In this document: positions 6,598 to 8,840 of the stretch, piece after piece
How positions within the stretch are numbered: the first letter of the stretch is position 1
Layout: each line of letters starts with the position of its first letter
Origin: Euryarchaeota archaeon UBA220
GTDB lineage: Archaea > Thermoplasmatota > Poseidoniia > Poseidoniales > Thalassarchaeaceae
Reading direction: 5' to 3'
Assembly: GCA_002501885.1 (NCBI GenBank)
Contig: DAON01000104.1
Location: 1-8,840, forward strand
DNA: 8,840 bases
Notes under the pieces: generated by a model
The model's input: the letters and a program-made list of their open reading frames with translations, nothing else
What the model was told of the DNA's origin: nothing
Databases searched by the model: none
Position numbers and translations under genes: made by a program

Positions 6598-7527
6598 ATG
6601 GGCGACCTCATCACAATGGATGATTTGAGTAACAAGGAGATTAACAATCTCCTAGACAACGCCGAGCGTCTCCTTCCTGTAGCAAAAGGCGATGTTCACC
6701 TGCCTCTGCTTGAAGGCAAGGTACTTGCAAACATGTTCTTTGAGAATTCGACCAGAACCCGTATGTCATTCGAGACTGCGATGAAGAGGCTTGGCGGTTC
6801 TGTTCTCAACTTCAGTACTACAGGATCATCAGTTGCCAAGGGCGAGACGCTGTATGATACAATGCAGATGATTGATGGTTATGCCGATGTGGCAGTAATC
6901 AGACATCCTAGACAGGGTGCCGCTCAATATAGCGCTGATGCAATAGAAATTCCGGTACTGAATGCAGGAGATGGGGCTGGAAACCATCCGACTCAGACCC
7001 TTCTTGATTTGTTCACAATAAGAGAGGCCCACGGAACTCTTGAGGGTCTGAATGTGGTATTAGTAGGAGATCTTCGCTACGGCAGAACAGTTCACAGCTT
7101 GTCACACGCACTAGTGCGCTTTGGAGCAACTTTGACACTGGTCTCACCAGAATCACTAATGATGCCCAGAGAGATAGTATCAGACCTGAAGAGTCATGGA
7201 GCAGAAGTAACTGAGTCTTCCGACTTTTCAGCGACCATTGGAGATGCGGATGTCATCTACATGACCAGAATCCAAAAGGAAAGATTCCCAGACGAGGATG
7301 AATACGCCAAGGTTGCTGGAATCTACATGCTAAGTGCTGGTGATCTTGGCGGAGCCAAGAAGGAGATGATTATCATGCACCCTCTACCAAGAGTGGAAGA
7401 AATCCATCCAAGTGTCGACTCCACACATCACGCCAGATACTTCCGACAGGCATTCAACGGAGTCGTGGCCAGAATGGCCCTACTGTGCGACTGTCTGGGC
7501 GTCAAGGTACCGAAGAAGGTGAAGTAA
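6598..7527 (+). CDS. pyrB: Aspartate carbamoyltransferase catalytic chain
   Basis: PyrB joins carbamoyl phosphate and L-aspartate to give N-carbamoyl-L-aspartate and phosphate, the committed step of pyrimidine synthesis in the cytoplasm. At 309 residues it is typical of the trimeric catalytic chain. Key motifs are all present: the carbamoyl-phosphate loop FFENSTRTRMSFE (S51-T-R-T-R55), the mobile loop SSVAKGET with K81, R102-H-P-R, the H130-P-T-Q segment, GDLRYGRTVHSL (157-168), the aspartate-binding TRIQKERF (223-230) and HPLPR (261-265). These distinguish it from ornithine carbamoyltransferase. The start at 6598 has a ribosome binding site, and the next residues (MGDLITMDDLS) match the usual N-terminus. 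The stop codon overlaps the pyrI start, so the two chains are co-translated and should form the dodecameric holoenzyme. Nothing appears broken or unusual. Confidence 0.98.
   Translation: MGDLITMDDLSNKEINNLLDNAERLLPVAKGDVHLPLLEGKVLANMFFENSTRTRMSFETAMKRLGGSVLNFSTTGSSVAKGETLYDTMQMIDGYADVAVIRHPRQGAAQYSADAIEIPVLNAGDGAGNHPTQTLLDLFTIREAHGTLEGLNVVLVGDLRYGRTVHSLSHALVRFGATLTLVSPESLMMPREIVSDLKSHGAEVTESSDFSATIGDADVIYMTRIQKERFPDEDEYAKVAGIYMLSAGDLGGAKKEMIIMHPLPRVEEIHPSVDSTHHARYFRQAFNGVVARMALLCDCLGVKVPKKVK
7518..7522 (+). promoter_or_regulatory. Ribosome binding site for pyrI, within the pyrB end
   Basis: GGTGA ends four bases before the ATG at 7527. It decides the start of pyrI in favour of 7527 over the in-frame upstream codon at 7485 and over the ATG at 7536. 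Confidence 0.7.
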
Positions 7528-7994
7528 TGAGCGAGATGAGGCGTGTAACAGCGATTTGCAACGGAACAGTGGTTGATCACATTCCAGCGGGACGAGCGGT
7601 TCAGGTTCTGAAGATGCTCAGACTTGATATCGGCCGTTCCAATCCAATTTCTCTAGTGATGAATGTACCCAGTGCTAAACTTGGTCGCAAGGATGTGTTG
7701 AAAATTGAGGATCGTGAACTCAGCCAAGAGGAGTTGGATAGGTTAGCACTGTTAGCTCCTGCAGCGAGTGTTGCCATCATTAGGAACTACAGTGTTGCCG
7801 AGAAGCTCAATGCCGAACTCGGTGATGAGTTAATCAATATCGCACGCTGCTCTTTCTGGAACTGCATCACACAGAACGCTAGAGAACCTCTGCCTCAGAA
7901 ACTTAGGGTGGTGAATGCCGATCCACTCGAGATCCGCTGCTCTTACTGTGGGCGTGGGCAAGACATGGATGAGATAGTGAATAACATCCTTTGA
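7527..7994 (+). CDS. pyrI: Aspartate carbamoyltransferase regulatory chain
   Basis: PyrI is the non-catalytic chain that binds PyrB trimers through a zinc domain and transmits allosteric control by nucleotides (CTP/UTP inhibit and ATP activates in studied enzymes). The 155-residue product has the N-terminal nucleotide domain (GTVVDHIPAGRAVQVLKML) and a C-terminal zinc domain with C108-x4-C113 and C138-x2-C141. By alignment to the E. coli chain from memory, D17, K59 and K93 correspond to the nucleotide-binding residues D19, K60 and K94, so allosteric control is probably retained. The ATG overlaps the pyrB TAA by one base (TAATG). An in-frame extension back to 7485 would lie inside pyrB and lacks family similarity. 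The gene order pyrB-pyrI is common in archaea and also found in enterobacteria. Confidence 0.97.
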   Translation: MSEMRRVTAICNGTVVDHIPAGRAVQVLKMLRLDIGRSNPISLVMNVPSAKLGRKDVLKIEDRELSQEELDRLALLAPAASVAIIRNYSVAEKLNAELGDELINIARCSFWNCITQNAREPLPQKLRVVNADPLEIRCSYCGRGQDMDEIVNNIL

Positions 7995-8019
7995 GATTGG
8001 AATCATCTGACCAGTCTTC

Positions 8020-8027
8020 TTATATTT
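8020..8027 (+). promoter_or_regulatory. Archaeal TATA box (BoxA) before the lipoprotein gene
   Basis: TTATATTT lies 26 bases after the pyrI stop. Its centre is about 24 bases before the GTG at 8048, the distance at which archaeal transcription normally starts. This suggests a leaderless or nearly leaderless mRNA beginning at that codon and a transcription unit separate from pyrBI. Confidence 0.6.
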
Positions 8028-8047
8028 GGCAGTCTGATAACCAATTC

Positions 8048-8812
8048 GTGCGTCAGATTATCTCCGTTCTACTGATGGCAATCCTCTTGACAAGCACAAT
8101 TCCAGGATGCTTGTCTGATTTGCGAGGGGGTGTTTCGCTTGTCGTCAATTACGAACAGACAAATGGAACCGTTGTCGAGTCGTATGTCGATGGCGAACAT
8201 GTCTCGACAACGAATGCCTCTTTGGAGTTCGATTTCTCCAATACTGAATCAGAGAGTCAAATACTCGAGTTCGGTGTAGATTTTGCTGAAGGGCGAGATT
8301 CTATTGCTGTTAATCCTGATACATCTTCTTCTGTCATTGTAGAGTTTTCTAATCACGGAATCTACGAGATAGTAGCCTATGCCATAGATGAAAATAACAA
8401 GCGAGAGAGTACCGCTGTAACAATTCGAATTGATTTGAAAATCGAATGGTCAGAACAATCAACTCATGAGCCTAGTGGTTTGTCTATTGACCCAATTCCA
8501 AAGCATGGTGGACCCCATCCAGTTGCAATTTTCATCGACTCCACAGTCGAGAATCCAGAACTGATTGAGAACATTGGAGGAGGGAGAGAGGTGGAGATTA
8601 CCTGGCGACTATACGATCAGGCAGGAGAAGCTTGTCTAGTAAGAAATGGGGTTGTCGAAGAAGGAGGGGAGGCCCATTGGGAAGCTTTCCACTACAATAC
8701 ATATGAAATTCACGAATTGAGAATTAGCTATGAAGAGGGGCAAGATAACATCGATGTAGAACAGTCGATTTCACTCGCTTACGAGCATATTGAATCCGAG
8801 CCGAATCCCTGA
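8048..8812 (+). CDS. Putative secreted lipoprotein with Ig/PKD-like domains, function unknown
   Basis: The 254-residue product starts with MRQIISVLLMAILLTSTIPGC, a short signal peptide ending in a lipobox-like IPGC. C21 would be the lipidated residue (Pro at position -2 is unusual). The rest is acidic and beta-rich with no catalytic motif. Residues about 75-130 resemble a PKD/Ig-type sandwich, with the phrase GIYEIVAYAIDENNKRESTAV. A second beta-rich unit follows from about 140 to 250. I chose GTG at 8048 because it puts the signal peptide at the very N-terminus and sits about 24 bases after a TATA box. The frame is open further upstream, from the TTG at 7991 that overlaps the pyrI stop, but this would add 19 polar residues before the signal. 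It shares a strand with pyrBI but is probably not functionally linked. A surface-exposed binding or structural role is inference. Confidence 0.78.
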   Translation: MRQIISVLLMAILLTSTIPGCLSDLRGGVSLVVNYEQTNGTVVESYVDGEHVSTTNASLEFDFSNTESESQILEFGVDFAEGRDSIAVNPDTSSSVIVEFSNHGIYEIVAYAIDENNKRESTAVTIRIDLKIEWSEQSTHEPSGLSIDPIPKHGGPHPVAIFIDSTVENPELIENIGGGREVEITWRLYDQAGEACLVRNGVVEEGGEAHWEAFHYNTYEIHELRISYEEGQDNIDVEQSISLAYEHIESEPNP

Positions 8813-8840
8813 TTCAAAGGGTACCGTTTGATCTGAATTA
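8813..8840. other. Intergenic tail of the window
   Basis: These 28 bases after the lipoprotein stop show no T-run terminator, hairpin or start of another gene. Confidence 0.5.

Noticed and set aside
6829..7032. Minus-strand frame inside pyrB
   Set aside because: It lies wholly inside a well-conserved gene and has no support of its own.
7485..7526. In-frame extension of pyrI upstream of 7527
   Set aside because: It lies inside pyrB, has no similarity to PyrI N-termini, and the GGTGA site fits the 7527 start.
7991..8047. TTG start at 7991 for the lipoprotein, overlapping the pyrI stop
   Set aside because: It would put 19 polar residues before the signal peptide and would ignore the TATA box at 8020-8027.
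1..8840. Mobile element, CRISPR array, tRNA or defence system
   Set aside because: No transposase, integrase, repeat-spacer pattern, cloverleaf-like sequence or defence-type domain was found on either strand.

Overview
The window most likely comes from a marine planktonic euryarchaeon, with Marine Group II (Candidatus Poseidoniales) or a close Thermoplasmata-related lineage as the best guess. The sequence evidence is as follows. Shine-Dalgarno sites are of the GGTGA/GAGG type. A clean archaeal TATA element lies about 24 bases before a likely leaderless start at 8048. pyrB is directly followed by a zinc-binding pyrI. The secreted or anchored proteins are acidic and rich in beta-sandwich sequence. 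Genes are packed tightly with very short gaps. GC content is moderate (roughly half, by eye). The taxonomic call is inference: no rRNA or other marker gene is present.

Layout. Positions 1-353 (+) hold the 3' end of a TrhO-type rhodanese tRNA-uridine hydroxylase. It ends tail to tail, with no gap, against a leftward group of three genes read from 6483 down to 354. In order of transcription these are an HddA-like GHMP sugar kinase, a very large secreted and membrane-anchored serine hydrolase (class C beta-lactamase/D-aminopeptidase fold), and a six-helix membrane protein with a cytoplasmic array of about six 62-residue helical repeats. The kinase stop codon and the hydrolase start codon are adjacent, so translation of these two is probably coupled. 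Positions 6484-6597 form a divergent regulatory region carrying a GGCCC/GGGCC dyad. Rightward from 6598 come pyrB and pyrI, overlapping as TAATG. A small putative lipoprotein gene follows, with its own TATA box.

How they work together. pyrB and pyrI encode the catalytic and regulatory chains of aspartate carbamoyltransferase, the first committed step of pyrimidine synthesis. The residues expected for catalysis, zinc binding and allosteric nucleotide binding are all visible. The leftward group looks like a cell-envelope module: a cytosolic sugar kinase, a surface hydrolase displayed on a long Ig-like stalk, and a membrane protein of unknown function with a large cytoplasmic scaffold-like domain. 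That joint role is inferred from gene order only. The least characterised and most interesting items are the repeat membrane protein (354-2069) and the long ectodomain of the hydrolase (2122-5514).

No tRNA, rRNA, CRISPR array, insertion sequence or prophage gene was recognised. No gap between genes exceeds 300 bases.
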